DNA of 64,000 nt from Bacteroidaceae bacterium (GTDB taxonomy: Bacteria; Bacteroidota; Bacteroidia; Bacteroidales; Bacteroidaceae), in the NCBI GenBank assembly GCA_016291905.1, contig JAEEZS010000061.1:34512-98511 (forward strand), written 5' to 3'. The notes below the pieces were generated by a model that had not been told where the DNA came from, searched no databases, and was given only the letters and a program-made list of their open reading frames with translations. The translations under genes were made by a program, and so were the position numbers. Shown here piece by piece: positions 17,173 through 24,266 of the stretch (its first letter is position 1; every line of letters starts with the position of its first letter).

Positions 17173-17748
17173 GTGAAGGTTGAATTTGTTGTAAATAGGA
17201 TTTTCACTTCAAGGACATACATCCTTTCGACGGATGATGCTGAAGGTGTATGGCTCGTTGATTGTGGCGACGTGGATAAGGTGCTGGAGATGATAGGGCA
17301 CCGTTCTATCAAAGGGGTGTTGCTTTCTCATGCTCACTATGATCATATCTATGGCTTGCCTCAGTTGATGTCTCTATTTCCGGATGCTATTATTTACACA
17401 AATGCGTTCGGGAAGGAGGCCTTGGCAAATGATAGGATTAATATGTCCCGATATCATGAAGATTCGATAATCGTTTCTTCTGAAAAGGTCTTGATATGTG
17501 GGGAAGGGGCTGTCATTTCCATATTTGATGGGGTGGAAGCTGTTGTCTATGAAACGCCTGGACATAATCCTTCGTGCCTAACTTTTGACATAGAAAACTA
17601 TTTGTTTACCGGGGATGCTTATATCCCCGGCGTAGCTGTGGTGACGAATCTTCCCAAAGGAGACAAAGTGTTAGCAGCTCAGTCATATATACGGATTGAA
17701 ACTATGACAACCGAGAAGATAGTTTGTCCAGGACATGAAGTGTCGTAA
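17173..17748 (+). CDS. MBL-fold metallohydrolase
   Basis: 191 residues from GTG 17173, chosen because it starts at the family-like KVEFVVNRIFTSRTYIL; no in-frame ATG lies before conserved sequence, and upstream is repeat DNA with a stop at 17134. The zinc motif HAHYDH is at about 54-59, followed by ETPGHNPSCLTF, FTGDAY and a final PGHE, giving a full set of metal ligands of the glyoxalase II-like group. Substrate unknown; thioester or other ester hydrolysis would fit the acyl-carrier theme. Confidence 0.85.
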   Translation: MKVEFVVNRIFTSRTYILSTDDAEGVWLVDCGDVDKVLEMIGHRSIKGVLLSHAHYDHIYGLPQLMSLFPDAIIYTNAFGKEALANDRINMSRYHEDSIIVSSEKVLICGEGAVISIFDGVEAVVYETPGHNPSCLTFDIENYLFTGDAYIPGVAVVTNLPKGDKVLAAQSYIRIETMTTEKIVCPGHEVS

Positions 17749-17759
17749 TATTTAAGAAA

Positions 17760-18791
17760 ATGATAAAACTATATAAGTTATCAGAAGCAGAGCTGTGGGA
17801 CACATGTGTCAAGAGCTTTACCGAATGGGATGTTTATTATCTTAGTGGGTATGTAAAGGCATTTCATCTCCATGGTGATGGAGATCCTTTTCTGTTGTAT
17901 TTTGAGGACAACGGGTTGCGTGCTATCTATGTGTTTATGCGTCGTCAGACAGCATTGGCCGGTGTATTTGATTCTATTACACCGTATGGCTATGGAGGTG
18001 TGTTGTTTGAGGGTAAGGCAACGGACGAGAATATTAAAGTATTTTGGAATGCATATATAACAAAGATGCACGAGGAGAACATCGTGGATAATTTTGTGCG
18101 CTATCATCCTGTATTGAAAAATGCTGTCCCGATGAAAGCCGTGTCGAATGTGATAGAATTAGGAAAAACAATTGCTTTAGACTTGACATCTCCTGAGATA
18201 ATATGGGATAATATCATTAGTAAGAATCGTAATATGATTCGAAAAGCAGAGAAAAATGGTATTGAGATAAAGCATGAAAAAGGCTTGGATTTGTTTAAGG
18301 ATTTTCGTCGAATATACAACGCTACAATGGACAAGGACAACGCAGAGAAGTATTACTATTTTGGAGAAGCGTTTTACAAGTCCATCCATCAGGACTTGAA
18401 CGATAATTATGAGTTGTTTTATGCGGTGAAAGATGGCCAGATAGTTGCTATGAGTATTATTCTCTATGGTAACAAACAGATGCATTATCATCTTTCAGGT
18501 TCATTGATTGAATATCGCAACTTGGCTCCAACAAATCTGTTGCTTTACAAAGCAGCTCTGTGGGGTTTTGAATACGGATTTAAGACATTTCATCTTGGTG
18601 GTGGTGTGGGCTCTGGTGAGGATAACCTTTTTAAGTTCAAGGCAGCATTTAATAAGAATTCAGATTATCAATTCTCAATAGGGAAACAAATCTTTGAACA
18701 AGCGAAGTATGATGAACTTGTGAAGATTCGGAAGGAAACAGATCAGAACTTTGATGAAACATCAAGTTTCTTCCCGCTTTATCGTGCATAA
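17760..18791 (+). CDS. FemAB/GNAT-fold aminoacyl or acyl transferase
   Basis: 343 residues with tandem GNAT-like halves as in FemX/FemAB proteins: YYLSGYVKAFHLHG near 23-36, NRNMIRKAEKNGIEI about 160-174, LFYAVKDGQIVAMSIIL, and the C-terminal FHLGGGVGSGEDNLFKFKAAFN. FemAB relatives transfer an aminoacyl group from tRNA to a peptide or glycan; other members are acyl transferases. In this locus it may work with the ATP-grasp and dehydrogenase proteins to add an amino acid to the glycan (inference). Confidence 0.83.
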   Translation: MIKLYKLSEAELWDTCVKSFTEWDVYYLSGYVKAFHLHGDGDPFLLYFEDNGLRAIYVFMRRQTALAGVFDSITPYGYGGVLFEGKATDENIKVFWNAYITKMHEENIVDNFVRYHPVLKNAVPMKAVSNVIELGKTIALDLTSPEIIWDNIISKNRNMIRKAEKNGIEIKHEKGLDLFKDFRRIYNATMDKDNAEKYYYFGEAFYKSIHQDLNDNYELFYAVKDGQIVAMSIILYGNKQMHYHLSGSLIEYRNLAPTNLLLYKAALWGFEYGFKTFHLGGGVGSGEDNLFKFKAAFNKNSDYQFSIGKQIFEQAKYDELVKIRKETDQNFDETSSFFPLYRA

Positions 18792-18803
18792 AAGACAAAT
18801 AAT

Positions 18804-20831
18804 ATGGCAGAAAGAAAACGAATATACTTGTGCTTAGCGCACATGTCCGAAAGTGGATTGGAGCAAAAATACATTAAGGAGGCCTTCGACACTAACTGGG
18901 TTGTGCCGTTGGGACCGAATGTGAATGGGTTTGAGAAAGACCTTGAGGAGTTCGTAAGCCTCACCCCCAACCCCTCTCCTGAAAGAGAGGGGAGCCTGAA
19001 TAAGCGGGTGGTGGCGCTGAGTTCTGGTACTGCTGCTGTGCATTTGGCTCTCATTGCCTGTGGCGTAAAGGCGGGGGATGAGGTGATCGTGCAGTCGTTC
19101 ACGTTCTGCGCTTCGTCGCATCCGATTACGTACCTTGGGGCAACGCCCGTGTTTGTGGATTCGGAGAAAGAGACCTGGAACATGGATCCGGAACTGCTGG
19201 AGGTGGCCATTAAAGACCGTATTGCCAAGACAGGCAGAAAGCCGAAAGCGATTGTTCCTGTGGCGCTCTATGGTATGCCGTATCGCATTGATGAAATCAT
19301 GGCTATTGCCAATAAATACGATATCCCTGTCATCGAGGATGCTGCCGAGGGCTTTGGCTCGCGTTTTAACGGACAGATATTGGGCACGTTCGGCAAATAT
19401 GGCGTGCTGTCGTTCAACGGCAACAAAATGATTACCACCTCGGGCGGCGGGGCGCTCATCTGCAATGGTGAAGCCTCTCCTAAATCCTCCCCTAAAGGGA
19501 AGGACTTGGGAATTCATACGGCGGATAAGATGTGGTATGGACTGCTGAAGGAATTTGCTGAGGAGAATAGGAATAAGCCTACTGAAGCAGAGTCTATACT
19601 GTGGGAAGCCTTGAAAGGAAAAGGCATTGGTGAAAAATTCCGTCGGCAGCATATCATTGATGATTTCATCGTGGACTTCTTTTGTGCAGACAAAGCCCTG
19701 ACCCTTGAAATAGACGGGGGCTACCACCATTATCCTCCTCAGATGAAGTCAGATGTTGAACGTACCGAAGCTTTATCGAGACTCGGTTATATTGAAATAA
19801 GATTTAGCAACGAAGAGGTACTGGGTGATATTGATGGCGTACTACAAAAGATATTGAACTTCTGTAACGCTCTGCCAAGTAAGAAGTCTCACCCTTCACG
19901 CCTCACTCCTAACCCCTCTCCTGAAGGCGAGGAGAATTTTAAGTCTCACCCTTTAGGGGGAGATTTAGAGGGGGCTTTAGAGGGGGCTGATGAACAGTGG
20001 CGAGAAATCATGATGTATGCCACGCAGTACAGGGAAAGCTATCCTTACTACCAGCATGAGAAGATTGGCTTTAACTACCGCATGTCAAATATCTGCGCAG
20101 GTATTGGCCGCGGGCAGATGACGATTGTTGACGAGCATATCGCTCATCATAAGCACGTCCAGGCTTTATATGAACAATTATTGCAAGACGTCAAGGGAAT
20201 AACTGTTCATAAACAGCCCAAAGCCTCTCCCCAGCCCTCCCCTGAAGGGAAGGGGGCTTTGCAGTCTCACCCTTTAGGGGGAGATACAGAGGGGGCTTTG
20301 CAGTCTCACCCTTTAGGGGGAGATACAGAGGGGGCTTTGCAGTCTCACCCTTTAGGGGGAGATTTAGAGGGGGCTTACGATAGCAATTACTGGCTGTGTA
20401 CGATAACTCTTGACCCGGACCTGAAGATCAAGGGGCAGGAGAATGCCTATAAGACGGTGGTACAAGGTGCCGTGGGTGGTGCTGCTGGTGTGATTCACGT
20501 GGCGGATTCTGCAACCACCGATTGCCAGCCTAATGATAATGTGGAGGCGTTGCGAGTATTCATGGATGCGGCTGGCATTGAGGCGCGTCCCGTTTGGAAG
20601 CCCATGCACAAGCAACCCGTATATCAACGGACAATTAAAAATGAAGAATTAAAAATTGAGAATTTGCCAAGTGGCGCGATTTGTCAGACCTCGCAAACAA
20701 GCGTGGCATACATCAATGGAATTTCGGAGGCCATCTTCAAGGTGGGTATGTGCCTTCCCGCCGGCCCTTACGTCTCCGATGAGGATGTGAAGTATATCGT
20801 AGATACAATTAAGGAGGCGTTAGATAGTTAA
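18804..20831 (+). CDS. DegT/DnrJ/EryC1 aminotransferase carrying four in-frame insertions, one encoding a DUF559 nuclease domain
   Basis: 675 residues, whereas the family is usually about 370-415. The aminotransferase core is complete: VVALSSGTAAVHLALI, DAAEGFGSRFNG, the PLP lysine in SFNGNKMITTSGGGA, HEKIGFNYRMSN, YDSNYWLCTI and GPYVSDEDVKYIVDTIK. It is interrupted at about 52-66 (LTPNPSPEREG peptide), about 223-395 (DUF559-type domain with RRQHIIDDFIVDFFC and LEIDGGYHH), about 473-525 (three 13-residue SHPLGGD repeats) and about 611-627 (NEELKIENL). Removing these restores normal length and family continuity, so each insertion kept the frame. The host enzyme should make a 4-amino or 3-amino sugar nucleotide. 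Whether it is still active, or the product is processed, is unknown. Confidence 0.88.
   Translation: MAERKRIYLCLAHMSESGLEQKYIKEAFDTNWVVPLGPNVNGFEKDLEEFVSLTPNPSPEREGSLNKRVVALSSGTAAVHLALIACGVKAGDEVIVQSFTFCASSHPITYLGATPVFVDSEKETWNMDPELLEVAIKDRIAKTGRKPKAIVPVALYGMPYRIDEIMAIANKYDIPVIEDAAEGFGSRFNGQILGTFGKYGVLSFNGNKMITTSGGGALICNGEASPKSSPKGKDLGIHTADKMWYGLLKEFAEENRNKPTEAESILWEALKGKGIGEKFRRQHIIDDFIVDFFCADKALTLEIDGGYHHYPPQMKSDVERTEALSRLGYIEIRFSNEEVLGDIDGVLQKILNFCNALPSKKSHPSRLTPNPSPEGEENFKSHPLGGDLEGALEGADEQWREIMMYATQYRESYPYYQHEKIGFNYRMSNICAGIGRGQMTIVDEHIAHHKHVQALYEQLLQDVKGITVHKQPKASPQPSPEGKGALQSHPLGGDTEGALQSHPLGGDTEGALQSHPLGGDLEGAYDSNYWLCTITLDPDLKIKGQENAYKTVVQGAVGGAAGVIHVADSATTDCQPNDNVEALRVFMDAAGIEARPVWKPMHKQPVYQRTIKNEELKIENLPSGAICQTSQTSVAYINGISEAIFKVGMCLPAGPYVSDEDVKYIVDTIKEALDS
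18956..18996. repeat. Palindromic in-frame insertion 1 (LTPNPSPEREG type)
   Basis: A 41-bp element starting AAGCCTCACCCCCAACC with an internal hairpin CCCCTCTC/GAGAGGGG. It falls just before VVALSSGTAA, where homologues have only a short linker. It shares the AAGCCTC end with the larger insertion at 19471 and the one at 20221. Confidence 0.85.
19471..19977. mobile_element. DUF559-nuclease cassette bounded by 37-bp inverted ends
   Basis: The left end (19471-19507, starting AAGCCTCTCCTAAATCC) and the reverse complement of the right end (19941-19977) agree at 29 of 37 positions by eye. The cassette between them is 507 bp, an exact multiple of three, and is read in the frame of the host aminotransferase. 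It encodes a compact domain of about 120 residues (about 19510-19880) with the DUF559/Vsr-like pattern: T-x-A-E-S-I-L-W-E-A-L, FRRQHIID, IVDFFC, LEIDGGYHH, LGYIEIRFSNEEV. A second LTPNPSPEGEE repeat precedes the right end. The arrangement suggests a mobile or homing-like unit; movement itself is inferred. Confidence 0.75.
20221..20377. repeat. In-frame insertion 3: palindrome plus three 39-bp tandem units
   Basis: A 39-bp palindrome-like segment running from AAGCCTCTCC to GGGGGCTT (20221-20259) is followed by three 39-bp units starting GCAGTCTCACCC (20261, 20300, 20339). Each unit encodes 13 residues containing SHPLGGD-x-EGA. The units match the right end of the DUF559 cassette, so this looks like amplified ends without cargo. 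Homologues have a short loop here, between the HKQP and YDSNYW segments. Confidence 0.87.
20634..20662. repeat. In-frame insertion 4: AATTAAAAATGAAG-type AT-rich repeat
   Basis: A short AT-rich stretch made of AATTAAAAAT-like units, read as KNEELKIEN in the aminotransferase. It is of a type often seen between genes in Bacteroidales, here inside a coding region between the WKPMHKQPVYQ and YINGISEAIF segments. Confidence 0.6.
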
Positions 20832-20861
20832 GAGTTAAGAATTAAGAGTTAAGAGTTAGGA
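20827..20861. repeat. GTTAAGA heptamer array
   Basis: Five heptamers GTTAAGA/ATTAAGA/GTTAGGA directly after the aminotransferase gene. The same family recurs at 28612-28660 upstream of vapE's start, on the other side of the glycan locus. Confidence 0.85.
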
Positions 20862-20866
20862 ATGTC

Positions 20867-20908
20867 ATCAGTGGCTATATGCTTCGTGCGAAGTGTATAG
20901 CCGCTGAT
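20867..20908. terminator. Imperfect hairpin repeat, copy 1
   Basis: Arms ATCAGTGGCTATATGCTTCG and CGAAGTGTATAGCCGCTGAT pair with one small internal loop. A near-identical copy at 24012-24055 has different outer bases that still pair. It lies between the aminotransferase and the promoter of the next module. There is no clear U-tract, so the terminator role is tentative. Confidence 0.6.
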
Positions 20909-21016
20909 ACTATATGTCTTAGGTAAATGCATAACTTTAAACATGTCTTGTATTTATTTGTTGTTTTTGCCTACGATCTCAAAAACCCCATTCTACAAAA
21001 GAAAAAGTCTCAAAAA

Positions 21017-21048
21017 ATTGTTTTTTCACTCAACTTGCGCTAATTTTG
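21017..21048 (+). promoter_or_regulatory. Bacteroidetes-type promoter for the sugar-transferase module
   Basis: ATTG at 21017-21020 (-33), then 20 bases, then TAATTTTG at 21041-21048 (-7, TAnnTTTG). It is 45 bp before the ATG at 21094. Confidence 0.65.
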
Positions 21049-21093
21049 TCGCCAATTATATCGTATAAAATATAGGAAAGAATAAGAATTTGT

Positions 21094-21747
21094 ATGTATA
21101 AGTTTTTTTTAAAGAGAGTTTTAAGTTTTACTATTGCCTTATTGGCATTACTATTGATAGGGTGGTTCTTGGTAATTGTGGCTGTTTGGCTTTCTTTTGC
21201 TAATAAGGGTGCAGGGGCTTTCTTTATTCAAAACCGGCCTGGAAAGGATGGCAAAATATTTCGTGTCATTAAGTTCAAAACCATGACAGACGAACGTGAT
21301 GAGAACGGAAAACTGCTTCCAGATGCAAAGAGGCTTACTAAGGTGGGAAGATTTGTTCGTAGTTTGAGTATAGATGAACTTCCGCAGTTGATTAATATCT
21401 TGAAAGGAGATATGGCTTTGGTAGGTCCGCGTCCGTTGCTTGATCAATATCTTTGGGTTATGGGGGATTTTCAAAGACGTCGTATGGAGGTACGCCCAGG
21501 GATAACAGGTTGGGCTCAAGTCCATGGTAGGAATCATTGTAAGTTGAGTAAGAAATTTGAATTAGATGTTTGGTACGTGGATCATTGTTCGCTATGGTTG
21601 GACATCAAAATTATTTGGATGACTATTGTGAATGTGTTGAAACGTTCAGATGTTGGGGAGGGTAATGCGGACATGAAAGAGGTTGACGATTTGGGGTACT
21701 TGCCTAAAATTCTTGATATTTTGAATAGTAAGAGAAATGCTCAGTGA
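21094..21747 (+). CDS. Initiating sugar-phosphate transferase (WcaJ/PglC-like)
   Basis: 217 residues with a single hydrophobic segment (about 9-34) and the short sugar-transferase domain: GKIFRVIKFKTMTDE, RLTKVGRFVRSLSIDELPQLINIL, GPRPLLDQYL and PGITGWAQVHGRN. It should transfer a sugar-1-phosphate to undecaprenyl phosphate, starting repeat-unit assembly on the inner membrane. The short single-span form resembles PglC rather than full-length WbaP. It is the first gene after its own promoter and overlaps the next gene by 11 bp. Confidence 0.92.
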   Translation: MYKFFLKRVLSFTIALLALLLIGWFLVIVAVWLSFANKGAGAFFIQNRPGKDGKIFRVIKFKTMTDERDENGKLLPDAKRLTKVGRFVRSLSIDELPQLINILKGDMALVGPRPLLDQYLWVMGDFQRRRMEVRPGITGWAQVHGRNHCKLSKKFELDVWYVDHCSLWLDIKIIWMTIVNVLKRSDVGEGNADMKEVDDLGYLPKILDILNSKRNAQ

Positions 21748-22831
21748 GATAGGAAGTAACTTTTGGCTGAATCCGAATCAGCATCTAAAGGAAATACCAA
21801 TTGGTACACCCGAACAGTTTAATTGTTTTGGGAATGATTATGCATGGCTTTCTACTGGACGTTCTGCCATCAAATTAGCAATAAAAAACATTGAAGAAAG
21901 AAACCCCGGGCTAAAAAAAGTAGCTGTATTGCCATCATTTACTTGCAACACAGTTTTTGAACCATTTTTAAAAGCGGGGTATGAAGTTTTATATTATCCC
22001 GTAGAAAAAGATTTGACTTCTACGTCAGATGACATCCTTAAAACTGCGGTTGAGCATGATGCTTCCATTGTTCTTTTCCACCGTTATTTTGGATTCGATA
22101 CCCTTATTGGGAATGTAGATGAAATGTGTGGAAAATTGCGGGAATTAGGAAAATATTCTATAGAAGATTGCACACAATGTTTATATAGTGACATTCCAAG
22201 AGCACAGTCTGATTTCACCGTCGGAAGCATAAGAAAATGGGCCGGAACGCCAGACGGTGGTTTTGCTGTTTGTCGTGAGGGTATTTTTAGTGGAAAACCC
22301 TTACAACCGGACAGTATTTTAGAAAAAGCTAAAATAAAGGCTTCATTTACCAAATATCGTTACCTCTTTGAGAAAAAGGGCGATAAGAGCGTGATGCTAT
22401 CCATGTACCGTGAGGCTGAAGATATTTTGGATAATCAAGTCGAATTATACTCCATTTCAGATATGTCGGTGCGAGTTCAAGAGAATCTTGATAAAGAAGA
22501 GTTGATCCGAAAACGAAGAGATAATTTCATTATTTTGAGCGAGTCCCTTATTAGTGGTAATATACAACCACTATTCTCGATTGAGAATCATCAGGAAGTG
22601 CCTCTTTATTTCCCGATACTTGTAAAGGATAGATCCACACTACAAAAGTATCTGGGTGATAATGCTATTTATGCTCCTATTGTTTGGCCTAAAGACGTTT
22701 ATCAGCCTATGCAGTGTGATGGGGCTGAGAATGCCTATAGAAATTTGTTATGTATTCCTATTGATCAGCGGTATGATGCAGATGATATGAATAGGATTGT
22801 AGAAGTAATAAACCAGTTTTATAGAAAATGA
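21737..22831 (+). CDS. PLP-dependent aminotransferase-fold protein (DegT-like)
   Basis: 364 residues. The fold is recognisable from AWLSTGRSAIKLAI, VAVLPSFTCNTVFEPFLKAGYEV and SIEDCTQCLYS, where D is the PLP-ring aspartate. GSIRKWAGTPDGGFAV supplies a lysine in the Schiff-base position. It is a diverged member, and the reaction is not obvious. The initiating transferase upstream and the ATP-grasp protein downstream suggest it makes an amino sugar or amino acid that is then ligated. The stop overlaps the next start by four bases (ATGA). Confidence 0.78.
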   Translation: MLSEIGSNFWLNPNQHLKEIPIGTPEQFNCFGNDYAWLSTGRSAIKLAIKNIEERNPGLKKVAVLPSFTCNTVFEPFLKAGYEVLYYPVEKDLTSTSDDILKTAVEHDASIVLFHRYFGFDTLIGNVDEMCGKLRELGKYSIEDCTQCLYSDIPRAQSDFTVGSIRKWAGTPDGGFAVCREGIFSGKPLQPDSILEKAKIKASFTKYRYLFEKKGDKSVMLSMYREAEDILDNQVELYSISDMSVRVQENLDKEELIRKRRDNFIILSESLISGNIQPLFSIENHQEVPLYFPILVKDRSTLQKYLGDNAIYAPIVWPKDVYQPMQCDGAENAYRNLLCIPIDQRYDADDMNRIVEVINQFYRK

Positions 22832-23985
22832 AGAAATTAGCAATTATTGGAGGCGGTGTTATGGCTGCGTGTTTTGGCGAAGCTTGTCATCGCTTGGGAT
22901 ATGAAGGCCATTATTTCTCAATGTTAGACGGAAAAGTGGATGATTCAAAGGTTGATGTTTTTCATGAAATAAATATTTTTGAGAAAGAAAAGATTGCGGA
23001 TATTTGTGAAGAAATTGGTGTTGATGGCGTTGTCGCTACGACAGAATTGTCGGTACCTATAACTGCCTACATAGCTGAAAAACTAGGTCTTTTGGGGGTG
23101 CCCTACAAAGTGGCGCAAGTCATCATCGACAAGTACCGTAATCGCGAGTGCATTAAGGGGCTGACGGACTTGAAGTCACCCCAGTATGTAGAAGCTACTT
23201 GTTTGAAAGAAATTGAGAAATCGGGTGTTCCCTTCCCGATGATTCTAAAGCCGATAAATCTTGGTGGAAAACGTGGTATAACTGTGGTGAATAACGTGAG
23301 CGAATTACCAAAAGCATTTGAATACGCAGTAAATAGCTTCAGAAAAGGTACTAAACCCGTTATTATTGCAGAGCAATTCATGGATGGCGGAATGGAATGT
23401 AGTGTTGAGAGCTTATCATTCAAAGGTAATCATTCCATCATTCAAATTACTCAGAAGGATAGTAGTGGTGCACCTCATTGCGTGGAACTCGGACATCACC
23501 AGCCTGCTCCTTTATCAAAAGAGATATGGGAAAAAGTGGTTCGTGGTACCTCTGCCGGTTTGACAGCGATAGGTCTTACTAATGGGCCTTGCCATACTGA
23601 GATAAAAATCATCAATGGCGAAGTTTATCTGATAGAGTTTAATGCCCGTCCTGGAGGAGATCATATATGGTGGCCAATGGTGGAACTAAGCACTGGTTTT
23701 GATATTATCGCTGCAGTTGCACAAGCCGCTACTGGTGAGTTGAATCCTATTGATGTTAATACATTCAAGCACTACTATTCTGGACTTTATTATGTGGTTA
23801 AGCAAACGAGTTATTTGAAAAATATCTTTGATAATTGTGAAAAAGAAAAATGGTGCTGGGAGAAGAACTACATTTCTAACGAGCTGCCAGAACTGACTCA
23901 TAACGACATGGAACATACAAACTATATGATATACACCTCGAAGGATGGAGATCCTGTGGCAGAGTTGTTGAGAAAGGAACAGTAG
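22828..23985 (+). CDS. ATP-grasp carboxylate-amine ligase
   Basis: 385 residues. Residues 1-100 form a Rossmann-like pre-ATP-grasp domain (KLAIIGGGVMAACFGEA). The ATP-grasp core follows: PFPMILKPINLGGKRGITVV, IAEQFMDGGMECSVES, CHTEIKIINGEVYLIEFNARPGGDH. The last segment has the E-x-N-x-R-x-G-G metal-binding pattern typical of the D-Ala-ligase/PurK/carbamoyl-phosphate synthetase group. It probably forms an amide or peptide bond on a glycan precursor. It is the last gene of the glycan locus and is followed by hairpin copy 2. Confidence 0.87.
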   Translation: MKKLAIIGGGVMAACFGEACHRLGYEGHYFSMLDGKVDDSKVDVFHEINIFEKEKIADICEEIGVDGVVATTELSVPITAYIAEKLGLLGVPYKVAQVIIDKYRNRECIKGLTDLKSPQYVEATCLKEIEKSGVPFPMILKPINLGGKRGITVVNNVSELPKAFEYAVNSFRKGTKPVIIAEQFMDGGMECSVESLSFKGNHSIIQITQKDSSGAPHCVELGHHQPAPLSKEIWEKVVRGTSAGLTAIGLTNGPCHTEIKIINGEVYLIEFNARPGGDHIWWPMVELSTGFDIIAAVAQAATGELNPIDVNTFKHYYSGLYYVVKQTSYLKNIFDNCEKEKWCWEKNYISNELPELTHNDMEHTNYMIYTSKDGDPVAELLRKEQ

Positions 23986-24011
23986 TTTTTATCGAAGTCA
24001 CGTTATCATAA

Positions 24012-24055
24012 TAACAGCGGCTATATGCTTCGGGCGAAGTGTATAGCCGCTGTTA
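24012..24055. terminator. Imperfect hairpin repeat, copy 2
   Basis: Arms TAACAGCGGCTATATGCTTC and GAAGTGTATAGCCGCTGTTA. Relative to copy 1 at 20867, the outer pairs changed together (ATCAGT/GCTGAT against TAACAGC/GCTGTTA), which points to selection for structure. It lies between the convergent ATP-grasp and small-peptide genes. Confidence 0.6.
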
Positions 24056-24061
24056 CTTTGA

Positions 24062-24235
24062 TTACTCTTGGGGAGGGATAAATGGGCTTCCGAACTGGGG
24101 CGGTGGTAAAAAACCACGATAAGGAAATGCTTCTGCTCTTCCGTGATCGGTTTGGTCGAAGGGGAGAGAAACGTCCAATAAAGGCTCTGTTAAAATGGCA
24201 ATTTGCTCGAACTGGGGTTTGATATATGTTTTCAT
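24062..24235 (-). CDS. Small MKxYxKP-family peptide, 57 aa
   Basis: The minus-strand ORF begins ATG at 24235 and encodes 57 residues starting MKTYIKPQFEQIAILTEPLL, then a Pro/Phe/Gly-rich tail (FLPPPQFG, FIPPQE). It starts 31 bp after the BspA-like gene stops, so it is probably co-transcribed. A second small gene at 35949 shares the N-terminal pattern MKxYxKPxxE...ExLLxxSL but has an unrelated tail, and also follows a secreted-protein gene. Its function is unknown. A conserved head with a variable tail is compatible with a modified or secreted peptide, or simply a fast-evolving small protein. Confidence 0.7.
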   Translation of the reverse strand: MKTYIKPQFEQIAILTEPLLDVSLPFDQTDHGRAEAFPYRGFLPPPQFGSPFIPPQE

Positions 24236-24266
24236 CGCGTCTGTCTTTTGAGTGTTTGACGAATAA

